64,000 bases of DNA from Xanthoparmelia taractica (Eukaryota; Ascomycota; Lecanoromycetes; Lecanorales; Parmeliaceae), in NCBI GenBank assembly GCA_033085395.1, contig JANQBS010000043.1, forward strand, positions 62,001 through 126,000. Direction: 5' to 3'. Below, piece by piece: positions 34,163 through 44,433 of the stretch. Each line of letters opens with the position of its first letter. The stretch's first letter is position 1. Under the pieces are notes generated by a model. It saw nothing but the letters and a program-made list of their open reading frames with translations, had not been told where the DNA came from and made no database searches. A program made the position numbers and the translations under genes.

Positions 34163-35096
34163 TGACATGATGAGTATTTTACAGATTTCATTTGGGCTTG
34201 TTGCATTGGCCACTAAACTTGTCGGTGGGAGGGCGGCGATACCCTGTTACAAGTAAAGAATCTCGCTATATTAGCATTAGGAGGTCAATCTTGAGTAACA
34301 AACAAAGCCCATTTTTCACTCACTATTATGGACAAATGGTCGCGGGACAACATTCAACATAAACACTAATAGCTAACATCATATCATGCGTATCATCTAC
34401 CTGCCAGCACCAAGGATGAAGAAATAAACAAAGCAGGCGCACGGCGAGAACCTCGATATGATTCGCTTTGTTTTGGCAAAATCACCGTCGAATCCTTTTT
34501 TTTTCATACAAAACTCGGCGTCTTCCCTTCCTTGCCTTCCCTCCTCTCCTTCCCTCCACTTCACAGCCTCGCCTCCCCTCATCGCTTCCGGAAGAAGGCA
34601 GCCCGACCGCCTTGCAATCGGGTAGCTGCGTGCACCCAACCAATCAGTTACTCAATCATGCAATTATATTCCTAATCGCCGCAGACGCTGCAGCTGCATC
34701 TGCAGTTCTGCACAGTGTGAAGCGGTAAATCGCGCGTCAAAAAATCAGACGAGGCTCTCTGCAAGGCATACTCCGTATATCCTCCTTATCTCCTTACCTT
34801 GCATCCTTCCCTTCCCTCCACCATCCTTCCCCTTTCAACTCTCATATCTCCCTTACTAATATTAATACAGTCCTTAGAAACCTCGCAAATAACATTCATT
34901 CATCACACACATGTATTTTACCTCACAACCACCCTCTCCCTCTCCTCTCCTCTTACAATCAAAACCCTAACAAACTCCCCTTTCCCCCTTTCCCCATCTC
35001 CTTCACTCATCTCACACCCCACCACAACGCATCCCTCCCACATCCCACCACACCATCCCTCACATACCACATCCCCCACTCCACCCTACCAAAAAA
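34163..35096. other. Intergenic, pyrimidine-rich from 34770
   Basis: No gene seen. From about 34770 to 35096 the plus strand is strikingly C/T-rich with few G, and leads straight into the next gene's start. This is likely its promoter and leader. Confidence 0.5.
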
Positions 35097-35683
35097 ATGC
35101 CCCTCCACCTCCTCGCCCGCCTCTTTCCCCAAACCCAAACCAAAACCCCACCCTCCACAACAACAACCTGGCAGCGCCTCGACCCCGACCCCTCAACCAA
35201 GCTGCCGCATCCAAGGGTACGACTCCCTCCCTCTCATCCTCTTCAACTTCCCCCCGTTCCTCCCTCACTTCACTCTGATCCCGTTCCCCTCACTCCACTC
35301 TCATCCCTTCCCTTCCCTTCCCTTCCCTTCCCCCCTTCCCTTCACTTCCTTCCCGCATACATACCCAGCTCCCTTCCCCTCCCTTCCCCCCACCACTCTT
35401 CTCACCTACATACCCCCCCTCTCCCTCCCTCCGCACAACAAGCTAACACCGCCCACCCCTCTATCAAAAATAACAGCCCGCCTTCAAAATCAACCAACGC
35501 GTCTACATCCGCGCATCCTACGACGCCGCATCGACGCTGCAGCAGCAATCATACTGGATCAAGGGGTGGCGGTGGGATCCGGGCAGCGGTGGCGGTGGCG
35601 GGCAGATGAGGTATCTGCTGACGTATACGCCGAATGGGCGGGTGTATGGGAGCGAGGCGGAGGGGGGGCTGTTGGGTGCTTGA
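35097..35683 (+). CDS. Small protein of unknown function, 108 aa
   Basis: Exons 35097-35216 and 35477-35683 with a 260-bp intron (gtacga...aacag), 108 residues. Exon 1: MPLHLLARLFPQTQTKTPPS, then TWQRLDPDP. Exon 2 begins PAFKINQRVYIRASYDAAST, has QSYWIKGWRWDPGSGGGGGQ and MRYLLTYTPNGRVYGSEAEG, and ends in TGA. The VY, YWI, RW and YLLTY spacing recalls the C-terminal exon at 1880-2101. The fold may be a small beta barrel (SH3-like), which is inference. The intron contains a ccctt pentanucleotide repeat. The coding strand changes from C-rich to G-rich near the middle of exon 2. No domain recognised. Confidence 0.6.
35295..35345 (+). repeat. CCCTT pentanucleotide repeat in intron
   Basis: Repeated cccttccctt units inside the intron of the 108-residue gene. 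Variable lengths of cctt follow to about 35395. Confidence 0.85.
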
Positions 35684-35972
35684 TTGGTTGTGTTGGTTGG
35701 TTGGGTGTCTACTTGAGGATGGGATGGGATGGATGGATGGAGGTGAGGTGAGGTATGGGGGCGTTTAAGCGAGGAGGTGTTGGGGGTGTGTGAGCGTGCT
35801 GGATTGTGTTTACGAGGTGTTTGGCATATTTGCATTAGCCAAGGAGTCACATTAAAAATTTTTCAAGTATACCCAGAATTCATCGACAAAAACTACACTC
35901 CACTAACAAGCTTCAGCGCTATCAGAGAGTGCATCCAACCCCCACTTCAACAAGGCTTTTCATATTCAATGA
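35684..35972. other. Convergent spacer
   Basis: About 290 bp between convergent genes. G-rich (ggatggatgg-type) up to 35770, then AT-rich. No other feature. Confidence 0.5.
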
Positions 35973-38125
35973 TCAAAGAGGAAACATCCAGTTCGTATAC
36001 TCATGAGGTTCCTGTTGATCTTCGCTCTGCGTAGACGCATCCACCTCATTAGAAGTCCCCTGTTCGGGAGACTCATAAAGCCCGGGTCCATAGATGCCCG
36101 TGAATCCAATCGGCTCTCCAGATGACGGTCCAGGCACCTTCTGAGGTACGATTTCGCCAGCAGGTGTTGTAGACCCATCCCACTCTCCAGACGATGACCG
36201 GGGTGTATCATGAGGTGCGGACTTCCGGAGACGTTTGAATCCATGGCGTTCTTCAACCGATGACTCGGGTGTATCGAGGGGTGCGGGTCGCTTGAAGGAG
36301 GTCAACCCATGGCGCTCTTCAAAGGATGGCTGGGGGGAAATGACGAGCTCGGGTTGCTCGTTGGTTGTAGACTCAGGCTGCCCTTCAGTTGAAGGCATCG
36401 TGATATCGCGAGACCCGGATCTGTTGAGATATGTAAACGCATGGCGTTCTTCAACTGATGGCTCAAGTGTATTATCGGGTACGGGTTGCTCAGCATTGAT
36501 AGATACATGATGATGCTCTTCATCCGGGGTTGTGGCCGTCCCGGGCCGTAATCTGATGCTGCATGTCAGCGGCTCATCACCACAGAGTGCATCGCAAGGA
36601 GAGATGTGCAGTGCTCCTAGGCATCGTAAAGCACAAACGCAGAGTCCCAGCAGGAAACACTCACTGATAAGGCAACCCAAGCAAAGACTCATCCGCGCTT
36701 GCGGGTTGATACGCACTCTTCTTAGGCCCTCTCTCCTGCTCAAGCCTTTCTCCTTCCTGCGTCTCCCTCTCCTGCCTCTGCTTCTCTCTCACAAGTCGCT
36801 GTCGCCTATCACTATCCATCTGTTGCTCCTCCATCCACTTCTTCTGCCGTTCCTTTCTCTGCTCCTGCTCCTCTCTCTCCTTTTCCATCCGTTCCTTCGC
36901 CTTACGCTTCTGCTCCTCCTTCTCCCTCCGCTTCTGCTCCTCTTTTCTTCTTTCCCACCATCTAAAAAACCCCAACCTCAACACATTCCCACCTTTTGGT
37001 AAAACTTTCCATTCGGTTGGGGTCATAATCTCCCCCAATAGGTGGGAATCTACCAACTCCCTCGGCGCATCCTCATAAACCACATGACGATATCTCTCAT
37101 CGTCACTCAGACGCTCAGGCTGGCATTGTTGCTCGTTGAGCCTTAAAAGGAATGCGTCCCCGCAAATGCGGTAGCTCATGTAGCGATTGCGAGGAATGTA
37201 CGCGGCGTCGAGGCGGGCGAAAAAAATGTAGTAGCCACGGAGAGGTGGTGGATCGAATTGGGCATGTAACGTAGGAGTCTAGATGGAACGTTGGGCTTAG
37301 CTTCGCTTTCTTAAGTAGAGACTTTGAGCCGCAATATGAGTATTCTAAGAATACACTCCACAAAACACATCTTTTACATTCCGTAGCTCGGTCAGAAACA
37401 TAGCCTCAGAATCGCAGAATACGTACGAAGAGTTGGGCTATCGGATCGATTTCTGGCCACCAATCCTTGAGTACTGGCAGTTGAGTAAGAGGACCGTATG
37501 GGTTCATGACGATGTCGACTGCTACTCGTAGGATGGGGGAGCCGTCACCGGGGATACGGATGCACCATACCCGTACAGGCCCAGTGACCGAAGGAGGATA
37601 TTGAGGATAAGCCAAGGGCAAGGGCGTCGGTTGCATTTGAGGTTGGTGTGACGTCGCTGCTTGGCCAGGTTGTGAGTAAGACGGCATTGCCGCTTGGGGT
37701 GGTGCTGAAGATGGCTGAAACGTTGTAGATTGATCTGGTATGCCTAGTAGCATTGGAAGTGGGTATGTGAGCGTTTGCTGAGCCAGTGGCATTGGAGGTG
37801 GGGACGACATATGTGATTGATCTGGTGTTATTGACAACGGGTATGACGGCGTTTCTTGGGCTGGTGGCATTGAAGAAGGAATGGACGTATCCGCTTTGTT
37901 TGGTAGCATTGACAGTGGGTATGACAGCGCTCCTTGGGCTGATGGTATTGAAGAAGGGAGGGACGCATCTGACTGGGCCGACAGCATTGGAAAGGTGTAT
38001 GGTTCTGTCTCCTGGTCGAGTGGTAATTGAGGTGGATATGACGTATCTGATTGGCCTGATACCATTGAAAGTGGGTACGGTAGCATTTCCTGGTCAGGTA
38101 GGATTTGAGATGGATGGTATGACAT
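35973..38125 (-). CDS. Repeat-rich unknown protein, 632 aa
   Basis: Three exons, 38125-37427, 37278-36665 and 36558-35973, join in phase to 632 residues; introns are 148 and 106 bp. Residues 1-140 hold five diverged copies of a roughly 24-residue Pro/Gln/Ser unit (YPLSM...QSD.S.P...P..Q). A compact region follows (about 185-290: VRVWCIRIPGDGSPILRVAV, LRGYYIFFARLDAAYIPRNR, YMSYRICGDAFLLRL), probably the only folded part. Residues about 330-430 are a highly charged Glu/Arg/Lys/Gln stretch likely to form a coiled coil or single helix. The C-terminal 195 residues contain repeated VEERHGF/FEERHGL units with Pro/Ser linkers. I recognise no family. The order repeat, domain, coiled coil, repeat suggests a scaffold (inference). 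A further 5' exon cannot be excluded. Confidence 0.65.
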
Positions 38126-38688
38126 GGTGCTTTGGGTTGAGGGAGTTTGAGGCTGGTTATTCTGGTACTGCGGTCATAACATATTGGACAATGAGTTCCA
38201 TGCCAACTGACGAAAAGCGAATGGGTGCTTTGGGGCTGTGACGGTCGTTATGTGAAGCTGCCGTAAAAGAATGTTCAATATTAGTGTTGTGTATATGCAT
38301 CCTTCCGAGTATTAGAGGCGCGATTGAATGGGACCCCGAGCAGAAACAGAAAGTGCGACCTCAAAAACCGCGATTAGTAGGAGCATTCCACAACGTCTGA
38401 GCCTCAAGATTCCCTTGTTAGGCCAGAGCGTGCACGTGGGAGTCAGCTTCTTGTCACCAATATTTCTCTCGCTGGAACTCAGTGCATGCAACTCGCCAGC
38501 TAAATATTCGAACCATCTTGCCGTAAGTCGTCGTATACCGAATCGATTTCGCCTTTTGCATGCTCTAGAGAGTCTGAGAATACCGGATTCAAACCGAAAT
38601 ATTTACCTAATCGCATGCTCCATAAGCTACCCCAATGCATCTGCCGGATTGCATATTTGTCAAGCCAACTTGTCTGGGTATGATGGGC
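38126..38688. other. Intergenic
   Basis: No supported gene. A plus-strand frame at 38328-38747 has no family pattern and partly overlaps the decayed DUF6594 gene. Confidence 0.4.
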
Positions 38689-38699
38689 TCAATCGCGCC

Positions 38700-40022
38700 T
38701 CAATCTATTCTCATGCGGGGACCAAGCAACATGACTATCGTTTGTAAGGCACAATAGCCACCTGCTGCCGCAAACACCTGATCCTTCGAGGCATTGGTGA
38801 ATGTCGTACAGAACATCGAGAAGCCTAGCGTAGACGCAGAGATTGGCAGGACAGGGCTTCGAGCGAGTAGACTCGGGAATGGAGACTGGCCCAAGGACGA
38901 TGGCAGCGCCGACCACCCCAATGATTGCCCGATAGAAAGCGTCTATTTGAATTGGCGAGTAGAGGTAGGGGTCGGGAATAGAGCCGATCTTGAGGCGTTG
39001 CTCACGAGATTGAAAGATGCCCTGGAACGTAACAGAAGGCAATGCTCCACAAGTGCTACATAGGACCAGTTAGTAGGGAGTCTTTGAGTACTACACGGAT
39101 CAGTCTTGCGGCGTGATTTTTTGCATGGTGCATCACGAAATGGAACCAGGTCTGTTCATCAGCATCGTCTACAAGGGCAACAAAGTCATCCGTTTGTACA
39201 GTCCAGTCCGCCTCCATAAACACGATGTTTTCATAAGCACTAGTGAAAGCGGTGATCTGGTTGCTCCTTGTGGGCCTCTTCATTGCATTTTCTTTTGGAG
39301 GCGAAAGACAAGGTCGTCGTGTTCTGCGAGCTTCGTCCTGATCTCCGCTACCACTCCTTTCTCCTAGATTTGTCCCGAAAGCCACACCAAACTTCTACCC
39401 GTCCTTTGAAATCCAGTTGTTTGGCTTGATTATCATCTATCATCTGAAATTCATCCTCTAGCCACACCAGCTCCGTCTGGAGATGGACTAGGACACGATT
39501 GTGCAGCCAACCAAATTTACGGCAGGTGGTGAAATTTGTATCGCAGTTATGGCTTGCGGCCAGGCGAGGGTATCCTTTTGTGTATGATTCCACTAAGAAA
39601 GAATTAGTAGGAGTTTTGCGCCCCCCCCCCCCCCCAGGTGACAGCTTACATGGTTGAATGACCTAGGGTATTATGGGGTCTTCTGAGGGTGGCTTGTCGA
39701 CCCAATACGTGTTGACCTAACGGCACCCATCTTTACAAGCTAATAATATCTCAAAGATATCAGTGGTCAGGTTTGTTTGTGCATGAGAGATCACGACCTA
39801 CTTCCGACTGCCCGGGCCTTGGGCGAAGACATAGAGTGTTCCTAGTGTCAACGACTTGGTCGAGTCCTTTTCGACATACTTTGGCAACGATTCCTCACCC
39901 GGAGTAGCATCCACAGAAGTCATGGTCTCATCTGCGGACAACTTATCTGATGTTAAATCTGGCGTAAACAAGTCCGATTCCGGGAGCTTCTCCGGGCTTT
40001 TAATTCTCTGAGCCTCGGACAT
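38700..40022 (-). pseudogene. Second DUF6594 gene, apparently decayed
   Basis: The N-terminal exon (from 40022) reads MSEAQRIKSPEKLPESDLFT. After an intron of about 200 bp the core starts with SYTKGYPRLAASHNCDTNFT, CRKFGWLHNRVLVHLQTELV. The next family segments lie in other frames: EIRTKLAEHDDLVFRLQKKM (frame ends in TGA), then MKRPTRSNQITAF and ENIVFMEADWTVQTDDFVAL. The C-terminal membrane part is also split: LYSPIQIDAFYRAIIGVVGA in one frame and TNASKDQVFAAAGGYCAL in another, ending near 38700. At least three frame changes cannot be explained by plausible introns, so I call it a pseudogene; assembly indels are the alternative. The family resemblance itself is clear. The copy differs widely from the one at 3.7-5.3 kb, so it is not a recent duplicate. 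Confidence 0.7.
39621..39635 (+). repeat. Run of 15 C
   Basis: A homopolymer inside the first intron of the decayed DUF6594 gene. Such runs are prone to length error in sequencing and to slippage. Confidence 0.95.
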
Positions 40023-40995
40023 AGTGATCTGAGCAAAAGATATTGACAGATGTCGAAGATAAATGCTGCTGCTTCTTACTGTGTGAGTGTATTCAAAGAA
40101 GAATTTGCAAAGAAGGATGAGTCTGTCTCAAGATAAAAGATGCAGAGAAGCATGCCCGAGGCTTTCCATTGGGGCCTGACATTCTTGCCACATCCGTCAA
40201 CCAATGGCGGCCCAGGCCAGTGTACTGGTCGCATTCAGGATCCGACTGCCTACCCCACTTCTGCTTCTTTAGCCATGTCTACTTAACAAAATGTCCTGAG
40301 TATATTCACACAATTGGATAGGTGTCACGGAAGGTCGATTATAGCTCCCTCGCCACTATTTCCTACACCACACTTTCGATCCAAATCAGCAAAGTAAGGG
40401 TTGCTGAAACTTCAACTTGATAACATCGAAAGATAGCTTTCCATGATGTAGTAGTGGATATCTAAGATGCAGGCATGTTTCGAAACATCTGGTTAGCGTT
40501 TACTATCAGCCCTACCACTAGATTGCCAAATATATGTCTTGTGTACACATCAAAATTTGGTGAGGTGAGTATAGAGGCATCATTCATACAGGAATTAGAC
40601 TGATGAACCTCAAGAGCTAAGACAGTAAGTTAGGATGCATCATATCGTATTCTCTAAATTATCAGCCCAATGGTCATTTTAGGGTTGCTCTTTGATAGTT
40701 CTTCCATTAGTGATCATGCAATCAGCGCCAATGATGCCCAGCCCATCTAAGTGCGTGGCGGTTTGTAAGCAGACTGAACGGATCCATATCCTTGCGGGCA
40801 CTGCCTGCCCAGCACAGCAGATCCACTTCGCATGCTAGCACTCCAGAGTCAGCCTTCCATCCGTGCATGACATTTGGGATAATAAGACATGTGTAGGAAG
40901 TCGGAAGGGTGGCAAGATGACGCTACTCCCGTCGCATGTCTCGCCACTCGGAATACAGTCTGGAGCTGGAAGGGAAAAGTCTGGGAATTGCCTTA
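40023..40995. other. Intergenic
   Basis: No gene seen. Includes the upstream region of the decayed DUF6594 gene and the 3' region of the sphingomyelinase gene. An open minus frame at 40835-41020 overlaps the sphingomyelinase stop in another phase. Confidence 0.45.
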
Positions 40996-43030
40996 CTAGC
41001 AGATCTTGGCCTTGGCACAAGCTTCATTGGTACAGTTGGGCGTCAAGACACTACTCTTTCCCTCAAAAGTATTGAATTTCTCCACCAGACTAATGTCGGT
41101 CTCCATATTTTCTGTCACTGCATGCCAATACTTCGCATTGAGCGCTGATGCCTCCGGCCAGCTAATGTTGTACGCCTCACGAGTCGAGTACTGGATCTGG
41201 TAAATTGGGCCTGTCTTCGAGACATTGAGATCCGGGAAACTGGATACGTTGGAAAACCAAGTATAGGCGTCGTATATCTCAAATGAGCCAGTATCGACCT
41301 CGTACATGCGGAAGCCACTGTTCAGATTGGTCAATGGAGTCACTGAAGGACCGATCCAGCCTACTGCCAGGGCGTTCTCAGACGTCTGCACAGTGCCATT
41401 GTTCGCGTAATAGATCATGAATTGGTCTTCATGCGTATGGCCGAAGAAAATATTCGCGATCACGTGAGGCGAGTACCGGTCAACAATCTGATAGAACAAA
41501 TTGGTCGGGTTGAGTAGAGGGTTGGTACCGTCCCAACCAGTCAAGACGTGGCCTAAGATCCAAACCCTCTCCTTGGCATCTTCTGCAGCTTGCAACTCCT
41601 GGATCAAAAAGCCAAGCATGCCAGAAAGATCCGCGTTAGAGGTATTGATGTAGTTGCTTTGCAATGTCAGGTATGAACGCAATAGGTACAACGCCAAAAA
41701 CTTACAGAAAGTTACTCCTGTACCAAAAATCAGTATTCAGGGTGATGATGCGCAAGCCATATTGATTTAGTACAGAATAGGCACCGTAGTGCAGCCTTGC
41801 TTCGTTCGCTGTAGTCGAGTTGATCCAGCCATTATGCTGCCATAAAGAAGCCACATGGTCGTAATTCCAGCTGAACTGTTGTCCAAGCGGCCCTGGGAGA
41901 CTATGCGGTGCGTCGATAGCCTCCGGATTGGAATCGTGATTGCCAAGCACCGGAAAGACTGGGCTCCCAATGTACTCCTTGAAAAGGTCATACACGCTAA
42001 CCTCAGCATACTCAGTGTACGCACGGGAGAGTTGGTTCTGAGGGTCGTGGGAGACAAGATCTCCTGTGTAGATTGTCCAGGCAACAGAAGAATTGCCATG
42101 TGTCCCCGTCAAGGGCGCGATTGCTTGAAGAGCAGCTAAACCAAGGTAGTAAGGTGTGTCACATTTGAATGAACCGTAGAGCGGCGCGGGCACAGCGACT
42201 TTCCCAAGAGCACCAGCGGCATGAGCGTTCGTTCGGCAGCATAACCCTGATGAGCAATTTGCTTCAGAGGAAGCGGAGTATCTTGGATCAATGTGGAAGT
42301 CCGACAAATGTAGAACCTTGACCCGTTTCCCGGAAGCCCTAGGTGCTCTCGCATGCTTGGGCTTGGGCTTGGGAAACAAGCCCGTCACGTTGAGAGGCGA
42401 AAGAGCTGGCGCTGGGCAGAAATTGCTATTAAGGTTGTTGCATATGTACTGTCCGTCCAGGCCAGTCACGTCCGCAAGTGCCAGCACCTGAGTCCAGATG
42501 GCTCCGAAGCTGCCTGCTGCATACTCGTCGATGCAAGTCGCATTTGAGCTGAATTTGAAAGCCACGCACAGCTTGACCAAAAGACTTGGGACGCTCTCAG
42601 GCGCATACTGAGCGACCGTTTTTCCGACACTTAAAGCAGCTTTACACTTTGTACAGTTGGTAGACGTGGTGTTGCCCTCAATTATGCTGGTGATGTTTAT
42701 AAAGGCTGTTTGCAACAAGGCCGAAGTGGACGAGTTGGATATGTTGGCCAGCGGTTGAGGGTAGTATACTGGGTCATTGTCGGTTGTCGGGATGGTCTCT
42801 GGATTTGTGAGATTCAGAGGAAAAGTGATGTTAAGGACCGGGTCGTAGAGAGCTGGCTGAGGCTCTTGGGTCTCCACGGGCGCTTCCCAATATGTGGGGA
42901 AGGCAGAGGATGGAAAACCAGCAGTGACGGTATAAGCTGAGATACCAGGTATTGTACGGCCTATCTGAGTACTTGTCGTCAGTGATGCTAACAAGAGCGG
43001 TACCGCGAGTGCGGCCAGGGTGAAATGCAT
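40996..43030 (-). CDS. Secreted acid sphingomyelinase-like phosphodiesterase
   Basis: Exons 43030-41706 and 41656-40996 (49-bp intron, gtaagt...caaag) give 661 residues. A signal peptide is evident (MHFTLAALAVPLLLASLTTS). A saposin-B-type region (about 115-210) has paired Cys (NCTKCKAAL, KLCVAF, ATCIDEY, YICNNL). The metallophosphatase domain starts at VKVLHLSDFHIDPRY (D244, H246) and continues with YTGDLVSHD, PVLGNHDSNPEAID, ERVWILGHV and FFGHTHEDQFMIYY. These are the di-metal ligands of acid sphingomyelinase. About 15 N-x-S/T sites fit secretion. The enzyme should split sphingomyelin-like phosphodiesters to ceramide and phosphocholine outside the cell or in the vacuole; fungal substrates are less certain. 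The protein ends CTNEACAKAKIC, slightly earlier than relatives I recall. Intact. Confidence 0.93.
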
Positions 43031-43887
43031 GGTGTTTTTGGAAGCTCTCAGTAGAGTAGACGCAGACTGAGATTGCAGCTACTTCCCAAACAGTGAGGGG
43101 GCTCGTACCTTATGCACCTCCTGCGACGTCGGGCAACCTTGGGGTTCCCACCTTCCTCAATGGTCAATGGACTTGAGAGATCTTGATTGAACGGTACAAC
43201 CAAGTAGACATGACGGACAAAAATGGAGAGCTTTTAGCCAATCAGAAGCCCACGCGCAAGTTCTTCCTTCGGCCATTGCATGAAGAGGGGGCACCGCAAA
43301 GCTCGTCAAGAAAAAGCAAGAACTGGCATGCCGGCAATGATCTAGAAGCGTTCATGATACCTGTCGGAAATCTTTTCTTTCACTTTCAATGACTTGATCC
43401 AAGCCGCCGCAAAAGACATTCTTAAGATACGGCCGAGGGGGGCCTTGAAATCGCTACGGCGGCCGGGCAATGTGTAGAAGTACTGTAGAGTTAAAGAATA
43501 CGGCAAATTATGCGTAAACAGGGCTGAATCCTAAAAGCACCTCACCCCTAGATTTCGCACCTTAAATGATAAATATTTCGACTACTCATATACTCGGGAT
43601 CGTTCAAGCTACAAGAGAAGTTATATTATAGTCCGATCTCGGCCCATTGTAAAGAGAAAGGTCGATGTCCAGGCTTTGTGAATATCCAGAGCTTGGCAGT
43701 TTCATCCTTCCAAGTAACCGCCCTCAAGCTTTGGGACATGGATTCCTATTTTTGAGATCATGGCACGCTTATAAGGTCATTCAAGCGTTATAGAAAACGG
43801 AAACAATGGCGAAAATTGAGTGGGATGGACAGCGTGCAAGATACGACTCCGCGGATTGTCATTGATGTCACATAGCGCCGCACAACC
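43031..43887. other. Intergenic
   Basis: Upstream region of the sphingomyelinase gene. No other supported feature. Confidence 0.45.
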
Positions 43888-44433
43888 TTATATAGTAATT
43901 CTCACCATGATATTCTCTTTTTCCTTTGGCTGTCCGAACTTCGGGATCCTTACACACGTGCTCCCACCACAGCTCAGTGAGCACACGGGTATCATATTAC
44001 GTAGTAACGCCCCAGCCGCATTCCTAAGCAAGTCATTAAGAAGAATATCCAATCTCCCGTTAGCAGATTCCATAGTCAAGTGCGGGTCTGGAATGCTGAA
44101 GACCGCGACGAGCTTTGCCTCCCACTCAAGTCGAATAGATTGAAACTCCTTGGCTGTTCGGGAGAATACTTCTCCTTCAGGGCTGCTATTATTGTCTAAC
44201 CTCTCGGCTGCTTGTTCCATATTGTAGACTACTTGATCCACGATGAAGAGCAAATCTGCGGTCTCCTCAACACTGTTCTTGTCCTGAGCAGGATCATCGA
44301 GGATCAAGAGTCTAAACAATATGACCTTGGTAGTGTACAAATTGAGAGAATCAAGAGAGTCGGAATCATGACATCTGACAACATCAACCCATATGTACGG
44401 AAGAGCTTTAGAGTCACGATCTTGACCTCTCAC
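43888..44433 (-). CDS. Hypothetical protein, uncertain
   Basis: A 181-codon frame. The middle (ETADLLFIVDQVVYNMEQAA, FQSIRLEWEAKLVAVFSIPD, LDILLNDLLRNAAGALL) has well-formed amphipathic helices, unlike random frames. I recognise no family and cannot tell whether it is a whole gene, one exon or a fragment. There is no second exon that I can place with confidence. Confidence 0.33.
   Translation of the reverse strand: MRGQDRDSKALPYIWVDVVRCHDSDSLDSLNLYTTKVILFRLLILDDPAQDKNSVEETADLLFIVDQVVYNMEQAAERLDNNSSPEGEVFSRTAKEFQSIRLEWEAKLVAVFSIPDPHLTMESANGRLDILLNDLLRNAAGALLRNMIPVCSLSCGGSTCVRIPKFGQPKEKENIMVRITI

Noticed and set aside
38328..38747. 139-codon plus-strand ORF
   Set aside because: No domain, no splice context, and it overlaps the decayed DUF6594 gene in antisense.
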